From: Vibrio sp. UBA2441
GTDB lineage: Bacteria > Pseudomonadota > Gammaproteobacteria > Enterobacterales > Vibrionaceae
DNA length: 64,000 nucleotides
NCBI GenBank assembly: GCA_002342685.1
Contig: DDQN01000056.1
Location: forward strand, 47,152-111,151
Direction of reading: 5' to 3'
Below the pieces are notes generated by a model that ran no database searches, was not told the origin of the DNA, and saw only the letters and a list, made by a program, of their open reading frames with translations. Made by a program: the position numbers and the translations under genes. Shown one piece after another: positions 23,096 to 31,062 of the stretch. Numbering within the stretch: position 1 is the stretch's first letter; every line of letters starts with the position of its first letter.

Positions 23096-25555
23096 TTATA
23101 CTCCTAATTTCCAGCCTAATGTACGCATCACATCAGCAAATACACCGGCTGCTGTGACTTCTGTACCTGCGCCATAGCCACGTAATACAAGTGGGATTGG
23201 CTGATAGTAACGACTATAAAATGCTAATGCATTTTCACCATCTTTGATCTTGAACATTGGATCATTTTCATCCACTTCGGCCATGCGTACTTTACATAAT
23301 CCGTTGTCGATCTCACCCACATAACGTAGCACTTTACCTTCCGCTGCGGCTTGTTTAGATCGCTCTAAGAAATACGCATCTGCTTCTGGTAAGCGAGTCA
23401 TAAAATCATCTATTGATCCTGAGTCATCAAATCCCGGTGGTAGAGCCTGCTCTACTTTTACATCCTCTAACTCAAGTGTCATTCCAGCTTCACGCGCCAA
23501 AATTAGCAGTTTACGGGCTACGTCCATTCCAGAAAGATCGTCGCGAGGATCGGGCTCTGTAAAGCCATTGTCCTTCGCAATATTTGTCGCCTGACTCAAT
23601 GTCATACCTTCATCTAACTTTCCAAAGATATAAGATAGGGAGCCGGACAAAATACCATTAAATTTCTCAAGTTCATCACCCGCAGAGATTAAGTTCTGTA
23701 GGTTCTCAATAACAGGTAGCCCAGCACCAACAGTTGTTTCATACATTAATTTACGACGAGAGTTCTGAGCGACTCGGCGAAGCTGATGGTAATACGCCAT
23801 GCTCGCAGTGTTCGCTTTTTTGTTTGGTGTGACTACATGGAAGCCAGCACTAAGGAAATCAACATATTGCTCTGCAATAAATTCGCTAGATGTACAGTCA
23901 ACTAGCACCGGGTTGATAATGTGGTTACGTTGAACCAAAGCAACTAATTTTGCCAGGCTAAACTCATCACTCACATTGCTCATTCTGTCTCGCCAGTTAT
24001 CTAATGGCAGACCTTTACTGTCGAGCAATACTCCTTTGCTGTTTGCAAGACCACAAACGCGCAAAACGATGCCTTTTTCCGCCAACTTACTTTGCTGACG
24101 CTGAATTTGATCAACGAGCTCACCACCGACACCACCAACACCCACAACAAACAAATCGAGGAAGTGTTTAGAGTTAAACAAGTTTTCATGACACGCTTTA
24201 ATGGCTTCAGAGACTTTATCCTCTGGGATCACAGCAGAAATTGCGCGCTCGGAAGAGCCCTGTGCAATGGCGACAATATTGACATTAACTTCTGCCAGAG
24301 ACGAGAAGAATCGTGAAGCAACGCCTCGTGATGTACGCATACCATCACCGACCAAAGTGACAATCGAAACATCATCAGTGAAATCAACAGGCTCTAATAA
24401 TCCATCTTTAAGTTCTAATTCGAATGCGTCACTGAGTATCTGCTCTGCTTTTAACTTATCTGCACTTTCTATACAGAAGCTAATACTGTATTCAGAAGAA
24501 GACTGAGTGATCAACACAATAGAAATTCCAGCCGAAGACATAGCACCAAATACTCGGCTTGCCATACCTACCATGCCTTTCATGCCAGGTCCGGACACGT
24601 TCACCATGGTCAATTCATTAAGGGTAGTAATACCTTTGATCTCGAGATTATCTTCACCAGTATCCTGTCCAATTAACGTTCCCGCCCCTTGAGGGTTAAA
24701 ACTATTTTTGATCAGGCAAGGAATATGGAACTGAGCAATGGGAGCAATCGTTTTTGGATGCAACACTGAAGCGCCAAAGTAAGACAGTTCCATCGCTTCC
24801 TGATAACTTAATGATTTTAGCAACCTAGCATCATCAACCAAACGAGGATCGCAGTTATATACGCCGTCAACATCAGTCCAAATTTCACAGCAATCTGCAC
24901 GCAAACACGCTGCCAACACCGCTGCGGAGTAATCTGAGCCATTGCGTCCAAGGGTAACAAGTTCTCCCTTGTTATTGCCTGCCGTAAAACCAGGCATAAT
25001 GTTTACATGACCTTTAGGCAGTGGTTCTTTTTTAAAGTTAAGTGTAGAAGCATCTACATCCACCATAGCTTCTAAATGGTCACCAGAGGCGACTAAATAC
25101 TTAACTGGGTCAATAAGGCTAGCTTCTTGACCTTTCGCTTGCAAAACGGCCTGCATAAGCTTAATGGAGATTCTCTCACCTTTACTGATGATTCTTGCAT
25201 TTGCATTATTAGGGCACATGCCAAGAAGCGCGATGCCTTGTACATATTGACGAAGCTGAGCCAACGATACATCGACTTGCTCGTCAAAGGCCGTACCATC
25301 TAAATTTGGTAGTTCTGATTTGATATCAGAAAATAACTGACTAAATGAATTTTCTATTTCTGCGATTTGCAGATCCGCATCCCCATTGCGAAGCGCGCCT
25401 TCTATTACGGCCACAAGCTTATTTGTCGTTTTACCCGGTGCTGATAACACCACTGCTACTTCTTCCTGTTGAGCATTATTAGCAATGATATCCGCCGCTC
25501 TTAAAAAACGGTCCGCATCAGCTAATGATGAACCTCCAAACTTGAGTACTCGCAT
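23096..25555 (-). CDS. thrA: Bifunctional aspartokinase I / homoserine dehydrogenase I
   Basis: A 819-residue fusion enzyme that catalyses the first and third steps from aspartate to threonine. It starts with the aspartokinase signature MRVLKFGGSSLADADRFLRA, has two ACT domains (about 310-455) for threonine feedback, and a homoserine dehydrogenase with the NAD(P) loop VVGVGGVGGELVDQIQRQQ (about 470-488). Its length and domain order match E. coli ThrA. First structural gene of thrABC, placed behind a leader peptide and attenuator. Confidence 0.97.
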   Translation of the reverse strand: MRVLKFGGSSLADADRFLRAADIIANNAQQEEVAVVLSAPGKTTNKLVAVIEGALRNGDADLQIAEIENSFSQLFSDIKSELPNLDGTAFDEQVDVSLAQLRQYVQGIALLGMCPNNANARIISKGERISIKLMQAVLQAKGQEASLIDPVKYLVASGDHLEAMVDVDASTLNFKKEPLPKGHVNIMPGFTAGNNKGELVTLGRNGSDYSAAVLAACLRADCCEIWTDVDGVYNCDPRLVDDARLLKSLSYQEAMELSYFGASVLHPKTIAPIAQFHIPCLIKNSFNPQGAGTLIGQDTGEDNLEIKGITTLNELTMVNVSGPGMKGMVGMASRVFGAMSSAGISIVLITQSSSEYSISFCIESADKLKAEQILSDAFELELKDGLLEPVDFTDDVSIVTLVGDGMRTSRGVASRFFSSLAEVNVNIVAIAQGSSERAISAVIPEDKVSEAIKACHENLFNSKHFLDLFVVGVGGVGGELVDQIQRQQSKLAEKGIVLRVCGLANSKGVLLDSKGLPLDNWRDRMSNVSDEFSLAKLVALVQRNHIINPVLVDCTSSEFIAEQYVDFLSAGFHVVTPNKKANTASMAYYHQLRRVAQNSRRKLMYETTVGAGLPVIENLQNLISAGDELEKFNGILSGSLSYIFGKLDEGMTLSQATNIAKDNGFTEPDPRDDLSGMDVARKLLILAREAGMTLELEDVKVEQALPPGFDDSGSIDDFMTRLPEADAYFLERSKQAAAEGKVLRYVGEIDNGLCKVRMAEVDENDPMFKIKDGENALAFYSRYYQPIPLVLRGYGAGTEVTAAGVFADVMRTLGWKLGV

Positions 25556-25582
25556 CCCTATCTCCAGTATATTTAAAGCTAT

Positions 25583-25623
25583 AAAAAAAGGCCTGTATCT
25601 TCGTGGGATACAGGCCTTTTTTT
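25583..25623 (-). terminator. Threonine operon attenuator
   Basis: Seventeen-base perfect stem: an A7 run plus GGCCTGTATC (25583-25599) with GATACAGGCC plus a T7 run (25607-25623). It lies between the leader peptide and thrA, and read on the minus strand it ends in a T-run. Its position and the Thr/Ile-rich leader fit classical attenuation. Confidence 0.88.
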
Positions 25624-25639
25624 GAAATTCTTTTTTTTC

Positions 25640-25696
25640 TCAGCAGCCCGCCCCAACATTGGTAATGTCGGTAATAATAATGGTGGTGGTCATCAT
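25640..25696 (-). CDS. thrL: thr operon leader peptide
   Basis: Eighteen-codon frame MMTTTIIITDITNVGAGC, with five Thr and four Ile codons, ending 16 bases before the attenuator. Ribosome stalling at these codons when charged tRNA-Thr or tRNA-Ile is scarce would prevent terminator formation. A longer start in the same frame at 25717 (seven more codons) is possible; neither ATG has a strong ribosome site. Confidence 0.85.
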   Translation of the reverse strand: MMTTTIIITDITNVGAGC

Positions 25697-25717
25697 TAAA
25701 TGGCTTATCGCTGGCAT

Positions 25718-26052
25718 CGTAATAAAACTCTATGTTCAGTGCATTTGTGTTCTCTGGTACATACGTTTACCGACTTTCAGTTGCAGAGTCAAACAAAAGT
25801 TCAATTTTTTTTTGCTTCAAGTCTAATTATTCAATAAAAATCATTATAGATTCTTTGTGGTTAACCTATTGATTCATATATGAGTTAAGTCTCACATACT
25901 GTTTTAAATAACCATTACTTCTATATAAAGAACGAAATGGAAGGATCCGTTTCTCTCATTTTGTGTTTTAATTAACAAACGAACAAAAAACTTAACAATA
26001 ATTTAATTCGCCTTAATACATTAACCCGTGAACAAATCATAAGGAGTATACA
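25718..26052. other. Divergent intergenic region between thrL and the outer-membrane protein gene
   Basis: It should hold the thr promoter on the minus strand: TTGACT and TAAACG (complement of 25787-25792 and 25764-25769) with a 17-base spacer. The plus side carries AAGGAG before the GTG at 26053. Nothing else recognisable was seen. Confidence 0.45.
25764..25792 (-). promoter_or_regulatory. Possible thr operon promoter
   Basis: On the minus strand, TTGACT, 17 bases, then TAAACG. The -10 is a poor match. The position, about 50-70 bases before the leader peptide, is reasonable. Confidence 0.4.
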
Positions 26053-26520
26053 GTGAGAAGCATTCTGTTCTTTACCCTTATTATATTCACATCAAATGCA
26101 CTTGCAGAGCTACTTCCGGCTTTACCTGCTAGTATCAAAAGCTCTCCACATAAATTATTTATCTCTAGCCAAAATAATACTATCAATGAATTCGATACTT
26201 GGAAGATAGACAGTGGTTATGCTTATTCGGTCTTTGATTCTGTTGATATTTATGTGGGTGCCAGAGTGGATAACTCTTCTGAAACGTACAGTGAAAATGG
26301 ATTCTTAAGTGGGGTGAGCTATAATCTCGGCGATAAATTTTCACTGAAAAGTACGCTACATACAAAACAAGAAGTGCAACAAAGTGGAACGTATACGAGA
26401 TCATTTGGTGCAGAAGTATCCAGTAGAGTAAAAATACATGAAAACCTCGACTTGCATGCCACCCTTGATTACGAAGAGTGGCAACAAGGTTTTGAGTTTG
26501 GGTTAGGGTTTCGTTTTTAA
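26053..26520 (+). CDS. Small outer-membrane beta-barrel-like protein
   Basis: A 155-residue exported protein without a recognised family. A signal peptide MRSILFFTLIIFTSNALA is followed by a likely cleavage before ELLP. The remainder alternates polar and aromatic residues in about eight short strands, and it ends in FGLGFRF with a terminal Phe, the usual C-terminal signal of outer-membrane barrels. The start is GTG, supported by AAGGAG seven bases upstream. A hairpin TAGGGTTT/AAACCCTA (26504-26527) overlaps the stop codon. Function unknown. Confidence 0.7.
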   Translation: MRSILFFTLIIFTSNALAELLPALPASIKSSPHKLFISSQNNTINEFDTWKIDSGYAYSVFDSVDIYVGARVDNSSETYSENGFLSGVSYNLGDKFSLKSTLHTKQEVQQSGTYTRSFGAEVSSRVKIHENLDLHATLDYEEWQQGFEFGLGFRF

Positions 26521-26537
26521 AACCCTAGAGCCCTGAT

Positions 26538-27020
26538 CTACAATGCTAATGCTTGATTAGAAAGTATTGTGCCGTTCCAATCTGCATAAATGTAATCTCC
26601 TGGATGAACTGTCTGTCTGTTCATTGTGAGACAGACATCTATTTCTCCAGCGCCTTTTTTCGCGGTTTTAAATGGGCAGGCCGCTAATGCTTTTATGCCT
26701 AAATCCATTTCAGATAAGGCTGCAACATCTCTGACAGCGCCATAAATAATGACGCCTTCCCAACCATTTTCAATAGCCAGAATAGCGAGTTCATCGCCTA
26801 ATAGTGCTTTTTTACAGGAACCATTCCCGTCAACAAAAAGAACTTTACCTTTTCCATTTTGTGCCAAAACATCTCTTACCTTAGAGTTGTCATGGAAGCA
26901 ACGTACTGTAACAATTTCACCCCAGAAGGCATACCTTTGCCCAAAGCTTTGAAGTGGAAAATCCAGCAAGGTCACTTGATCTTCATATTTATCACAGATA
27001 TCTGGAAGTATATCGTTCAT
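26538..27020 (-). CDS. RraA-like protein (putative 4-hydroxy-4-methyl-2-oxoglutarate aldolase)
   Basis: A 160-residue protein of the RraA/HMG-aldolase fold. The signature GDELAILAIENGWEGVIIYG (residues 75-94) and GAVRDVAAL with the Arg-Asp pair of the family are present. Proteins of this kind are annotated as RNase E inhibitors or as aldolases; the sequence alone does not decide, and the surrounding DUF3293 gene gives no hint. I use the ATG at 27020, preceded by AAGGAGG; the longer frame to 27107 has no such site. True rraA usually lies near menA, which is not the case here. Confidence 0.82.
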   Translation of the reverse strand: MNDILPDICDKYEDQVTLLDFPLQSFGQRYAFWGEIVTVRCFHDNSKVRDVLAQNGKGKVLFVDGNGSCKKALLGDELAILAIENGWEGVIIYGAVRDVAALSEMDLGIKALAACPFKTAKKGAGEIDVCLTMNRQTVHPGDYIYADWNGTILSNQALAL

Positions 27021-27106
27021 TTTTCCTCCTTGATTGTTCACAGCTATCCCTAAACATAGAAATAAGCTATGACTGATTTTTAATTCCGTATATAACTTTC
27101 TCTGCA

Positions 27107-27514
27107 CTAATTTTTTATAATGACTCTATCCGAGAATTTTCCTATCTTCTCGATGTACTGATCTGCTTGATCAGCTCTGCAGGAAATTATGTATAGCTCT
27201 CCGTTACGAACAAAATAAATGGCGTTTTGATGATATTTTTTTACTAGTTGGATTGCTTCTATGGCGGGTAACTCTACAGCAAAGCTCTCTTCTAGCCAGA
27301 TTTTTTTTTCATCACCAACCAAAATATCACAATATTTGTATTCTGAGATGTCATTGGCAAGTTGCTTGTTTTTCGCCTTATTTACCTCATCTAACGCTCT
27401 CTGCGAATAGGGGTTACAGGCGGTAATCACAGCAAAAGACTTATAGTCTAACCAGTTGTTTAAAAAGAAATAACTCTGCTTATACGCCAACCATAGTTTC
27501 GGCTTTATCTTCAT
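27107..27514 (-). CDS. DUF3293 domain-containing protein
   Basis: A 135-residue cytoplasmic protein fitting DUF3293. Typical blocks are FAVITACNPYSQ (27-38), EESFAVELP (about 76-84) and AIYFVRNGELYIISC (about 98-112). Function unknown. It lies 86 bases before the RraA-like gene on the same strand and is divergent from arcA, sharing the region with the FNR box at 27570. Confidence 0.8.
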   Translation of the reverse strand: MKIKPKLWLAYKQSYFFLNNWLDYKSFAVITACNPYSQRALDEVNKAKNKQLANDISEYKYCDILVGDEKKIWLEESFAVELPAIEAIQLVKKYHQNAIYFVRNGELYIISCRADQADQYIEKIGKFSDRVIIKN

Positions 27515-27848
27515 AGCCTTATCCTGACAAAATACTTATTTACTATCTACATAAGTTATATTTCGACTCTTGATGTAAATCAACAAAGTGAAAAAAATTA
27601 ACAAACTGTTATTGTTGCGATACGGTTAAGATAATAAAATCTGTCACAATTATGGCAAATTTGTAAAGAGACTCTCTGGGAGAGAATTTAGTCTCAAAAC
27701 TAGGTAAATACCAAGGAAGGCGAACCTAATTTAAGTGTTGAACAATGTTTTTTGTTACATATCATCGCAAACACTTTACCCATATGTTATTTTTTGCCTA
27801 GAATTCTTTTAAACAAATTACAATTTCGTAACAATTTAGGTACCGCCG
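27515..27848. other. Regulatory region upstream of arcA
   Basis: A 334-base divergent intergenic region between DUF3293 and arcA. It contains a consensus FNR box (27570-27583). Several AT-rich stretches could be promoters; in E. coli arcA is read from several far-upstream promoters. AGGT lies before the arcA ATG as a modest ribosome site. Confidence 0.5.
27570..27583 (+). promoter_or_regulatory. FNR box upstream of arcA
   Basis: TTGATGTAAATCAA, a perfect TTGAT-N4-ATCAA match, about 265 bases before the arcA ATG and 56 bases before DUF3293. FNR activation of arcA is known in E. coli. It could also act on the DUF3293 gene. Confidence 0.7.
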
Positions 27849-28565
27849 ATGCAAACCCCGCAGATTCTTATTGTTGAAGATGAGCAAGTAACTCGTAATA
27901 CACTGAAAAGTATTTTTGAAGCAGAAGGATACAATGTGTTCGAAGCGAGTGATGGAGAAGAAATGCACGATGTGCTTTCTGATCATCAAGTAAACTTAGT
28001 CATCATGGACATCAATCTACCAGGTAAAAATGGTCTATTACTCGCTCGTGAACTGAGAGAACAAGCAAATGTTGCGCTAATGTTCTTGACTGGCCGCGAC
28101 AATGAAGTAGATAAAATTTTAGGCTTGGAAATTGGTGCAGATGATTACATTACTAAACCTTTTAATCCTAGAGAGCTAACCATTCGTGCTCGTAACCTGC
28201 TAACTCGTTCAATGAATGGCAATATCGCACCTGAAGAAAAACGCAGTGTAGAAAAGTATGAATTTAACGGCTGGATATTAGATATTAATAGCCGTTCTTT
28301 AGTTAGCCCTATTGGAGATAGCTACAAGCTTCCTCGCTCAGAGTTTAGAGCATTGCTACATTTCTGTGAAAACCCAGGAAAAATACAAACTCGTGCCGAT
28401 CTTCTGAAAAAAATGACCGGGCGTGAACTTAAACCTCATGATCGTACAGTAGACGTAACGATTCGTCGTATTCGTAAGCACTTTGAGTCTATCACTGATA
28501 CACCAGAGATCATCGCGACAATCCACGGTGAAGGTTATCGCTTCTGTGGTGACTTAGAAGACTAA
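27849..28565 (+). CDS. arcA: Aerobic respiration control response regulator ArcA
   Basis: OmpR-family regulator of 238 residues that represses aerobic metabolism genes when oxygen is low. The receiver domain has Asp11 and the phospho-acceptor Asp54 in VIMDINLPGKNG. The winged-helix C-terminal domain ends with ATIHGEGYRFCGDLED, the same as E. coli ArcA. It is convergent with its kinase gene arcB, separated by a terminator and a repeat. FNR control is suggested by the upstream box. Confidence 0.98.
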   Translation: MQTPQILIVEDEQVTRNTLKSIFEAEGYNVFEASDGEEMHDVLSDHQVNLVIMDINLPGKNGLLLARELREQANVALMFLTGRDNEVDKILGLEIGADDYITKPFNPRELTIRARNLLTRSMNGNIAPEEKRSVEKYEFNGWILDINSRSLVSPIGDSYKLPRSEFRALLHFCENPGKIQTRADLLKKMTGRELKPHDRTVDVTIRRIRKHFESITDTPEIIATIHGEGYRFCGDLED

Positions 28566-28582
28566 GATAGTAAACTACGAAT

Positions 28583-28617
28583 AACAGGCTATGAGTATTA
28601 CTGATAGCCTGTTTTCT
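28583..28617 (+). terminator. Terminator of arcA
   Basis: AACAGGCTAT (28583-28592) pairs with ATAGCCTGTT (28604-28613), 11-base loop, followed by TTCTTT. The short tandem repeat at 28621 follows it directly and shares the ATAGCC word of its arm. Confidence 0.82.
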
Positions 28618-28620
28618 TTA

Positions 28621-28654
28621 GCCCCATAGCCCATAGCCATAGCCATAGCCCATA
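28621..28654. repeat. CCCATAG/CCATAG short tandem repeat between arcA and arcB
   Basis: Thirty-four bases of 6- to 7-base units (CCCATAG, CCATAG) fill the gap between the arcA terminator and the arcB stop codon. The unit resembles the heptamers at 43853, 56549, 57429 and 63977. Confidence 0.75.
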
Positions 28655-30997
28655 TTATCTATCTGCTAACCACGCTTTCAATACCTCGATATCATTCTGA
28701 TATTCATTTTTGATCTCTTCAACCCAATCTTCTATATTTTCCCACCAAGCGGGCATTTGTGGCGACTGAGCTTTTTGAGCGACTCTCTGGATATGCTGTA
28801 ACCCTATAGAACCAGCTGCACCCTTTATTTTATGAGCTTCCGATACAATTCCGTCCTGATCTTTAGCCGTCATATTTGAATCAAGCACGTCAATATAACT
28901 AGGCATCATCTCTTCAAACATTTGAATACTGTCTAGGACCGGCTTAGCACCGACGATATCAACATATGATTCAAGCATTTCAAGGTCAAGTATCTTTGAA
29001 GTCACTTCTTTAGCCACTGAAGCTTCTACCGTTATATTTGTTTGATTCTCCATAACAACTTCCTTATTCAGACATTTTTTCTCAATTACTTTTTGAATCG
29101 CTTTAACAGACAACGGTTTACTTAATGCGTCATCCATTCCCTTTCTAATGTAATCTTTTTTATCTTTCATCACATTAGCGGTTAAGGCGACTAAAGGTGG
29201 TAAGTGAGCATAGTTAGCCCGGTAATGTTCAGCGATATCAAATCCCGTCATATCCGGCAATTGAATGTCGAGTAGAACTAAATCAAAATCGTCGGGATTA
29301 AACTTCTCAATAGCCTCCTCTCCATTCATAGCAGTGGTCACGGTATGACCTAAGGTCTCTAGAAGTGATTTGGCCACTGTAATATTGAGTTCAATGTCCT
29401 CCACCATAAAAATACGCTGACTGGCTTGTTGTTTTGGTGCACATTTTACTTGCGCTGGCGCATCAATCACTGGAACACGAATATGGATAGTAAATACACT
29501 TCCAAAGCCTTCTTCGCTACTTACGAAAATATCACCATTCATCATTTTGATCAGCTGCCGAGAAACAGCTAACCCGATACCTGTCCCAACTGCGTGTAGG
29601 TTATCTTTTCCGGATTTCACCTGATAATACATAGCAAAAATTTTATCCAGCTCTTGCTCTGGAATGCCAATACCGGTGTCTTCCACTTCAAAAGTAATAT
29701 CCGCCATGCCATGCTCAACTTCAGCACTGACACTCATGATGACACTACCCTCTTTAGTAAATTTGGTCGCATTACCAATTAGGTTCCATAACACTTGTCT
29801 TAACCTGGTAACATCAACTTCAATCATGCTAGGAAAGTCAGTTAACCTTTCTAAATCAAAGCGTAAACTTTTTTGCTCCGCCATAAGCCCGGAGATACTC
29901 TCCATTTCAGAGATGAAGTCTTCAAAGTTAATAGCCTTCGGTAATAACTCTAGCTTTCGTCTGTCAAACTTATCCATATCAATAATATCGTTAAAAATAT
30001 TACCTAATGTAATGGCGCTGACATTAATGGTTTGCAGTTGTTGGCGCTGCTCCTCGGTCAATTGTGTATCCAGAAGCATCCTGCTTAGCCCAACAATGCC
30101 ATTTAAAGGCGTACGCAGTTCATGGCTAACAGTAGAGACAAAGGTGGTTTTATCACGACTGGCTTTCTCTAAAGCGTCTTGATATTTCTTACGTTCAGTA
30201 ATGTCCCGCCCATAACCAACCAAACCTAAGTGACGCCCTTCCTTGCTATAAAAAGGCACCTTACGCAATTCAAAATACACTTTTTTCCCGTCAGGGTATT
30301 CCAGCCACTGCTCGTAAGTAAGCGCTTCATTGTTTTTAAACACTTTTTGGTCGGTTTCGACTATCTGCGTCGCCACCTCTTTGCTATATACATCCCAAGG
30401 CGTTAATCCAACAAGTTCAGCTTCTGTTTTTCCGGTAAGATCTTCTATCGCTTTGTTACAACCAGAAAATTGCCCATCTTCATTCCGGTAATAAATCAGA
30501 TCAGGGGATGCATCAATGAAAGAACGAAGCAAAGCAGTTCTTTCCGACAACTCAAGCTGAGTACTTTCTCGTTGATAGACCTCATTCTCTAAGTCTTTCA
30601 TTGCCTCTTCACGAGCGTCTTCTGCTTTTTGTCTATCTTCTATCTCCTGATTCAATTTTATGATGTTCTGTTGGAGTTGATTATTAAGCTCCTGATCCCG
30701 CTCTCGCATATACTTAAGCTTAGCGACAAGCTTAGAAAGACGTTGACGAGACTCTTCCAGTTGATCGACAACGACAGAAAGAAAATAAACAGCCCAAGGA
30801 GTAATGAGTAAGCCAAAAAATACCGAACGAATTATATCGATATCATCAACATTTCCTTGTAAACCAAGAGTAATTCCGACTTGTACGAATACCGCTAGCG
30901 CGACAATAGCTAAAGCCAATAAAATTGAAAATCTGAGGATCCCTAATTTAACCAATAGATCCACATAATATTGCGCTAAACTTTTGATTGGTTTCAT
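28655..30997 (-). CDS. arcB: Hybrid sensor kinase ArcB
   Basis: Tripartite membrane kinase of 780 residues that phosphorylates ArcA. Two membrane helices (about 22-46 and 58-77), a coiled coil, a PAS domain (about 155-270), HisKA with His292 in VSHELRTPLNG, an HATPase domain with G-boxes EDTGIGIP and GTGIGLA, a receiver with Asp577 and an HPt domain with His722 in EAHKIKGAAGS. Of the two redox-sensing cysteines of E. coli, Cys180 is present (FSGCNKA) but position 241 is Tyr (KKVYFE) instead of Cys. Quinone sensing may therefore differ. Convergent with arcA. Confidence 0.97.
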   Translation of the reverse strand: MKPIKSLAQYYVDLLVKLGILRFSILLALAIVALAVFVQVGITLGLQGNVDDIDIIRSVFFGLLITPWAVYFLSVVVDQLEESRQRLSKLVAKLKYMRERDQELNNQLQQNIIKLNQEIEDRQKAEDAREEAMKDLENEVYQRESTQLELSERTALLRSFIDASPDLIYYRNEDGQFSGCNKAIEDLTGKTEAELVGLTPWDVYSKEVATQIVETDQKVFKNNEALTYEQWLEYPDGKKVYFELRKVPFYSKEGRHLGLVGYGRDITERKKYQDALEKASRDKTTFVSTVSHELRTPLNGIVGLSRMLLDTQLTEEQRQQLQTINVSAITLGNIFNDIIDMDKFDRRKLELLPKAINFEDFISEMESISGLMAEQKSLRFDLERLTDFPSMIEVDVTRLRQVLWNLIGNATKFTKEGSVIMSVSAEVEHGMADITFEVEDTGIGIPEQELDKIFAMYYQVKSGKDNLHAVGTGIGLAVSRQLIKMMNGDIFVSSEEGFGSVFTIHIRVPVIDAPAQVKCAPKQQASQRIFMVEDIELNITVAKSLLETLGHTVTTAMNGEEAIEKFNPDDFDLVLLDIQLPDMTGFDIAEHYRANYAHLPPLVALTANVMKDKKDYIRKGMDDALSKPLSVKAIQKVIEKKCLNKEVVMENQTNITVEASVAKEVTSKILDLEMLESYVDIVGAKPVLDSIQMFEEMMPSYIDVLDSNMTAKDQDGIVSEAHKIKGAAGSIGLQHIQRVAQKAQSPQMPAWWENIEDWVEEIKNEYQNDIEVLKAWLADR

Positions 30998-31062
30998 TTA
31001 CTGCTCCGTGCTTGAGAGAGTGCACATTCTAATTTCTAAAATGTAAATTCGTAAATCACATC

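Noticed and set aside
26749..27053. Plus-strand frames antisense to the RraA-like gene
   Set aside because: They are shadows of a gene with clear family motifs.
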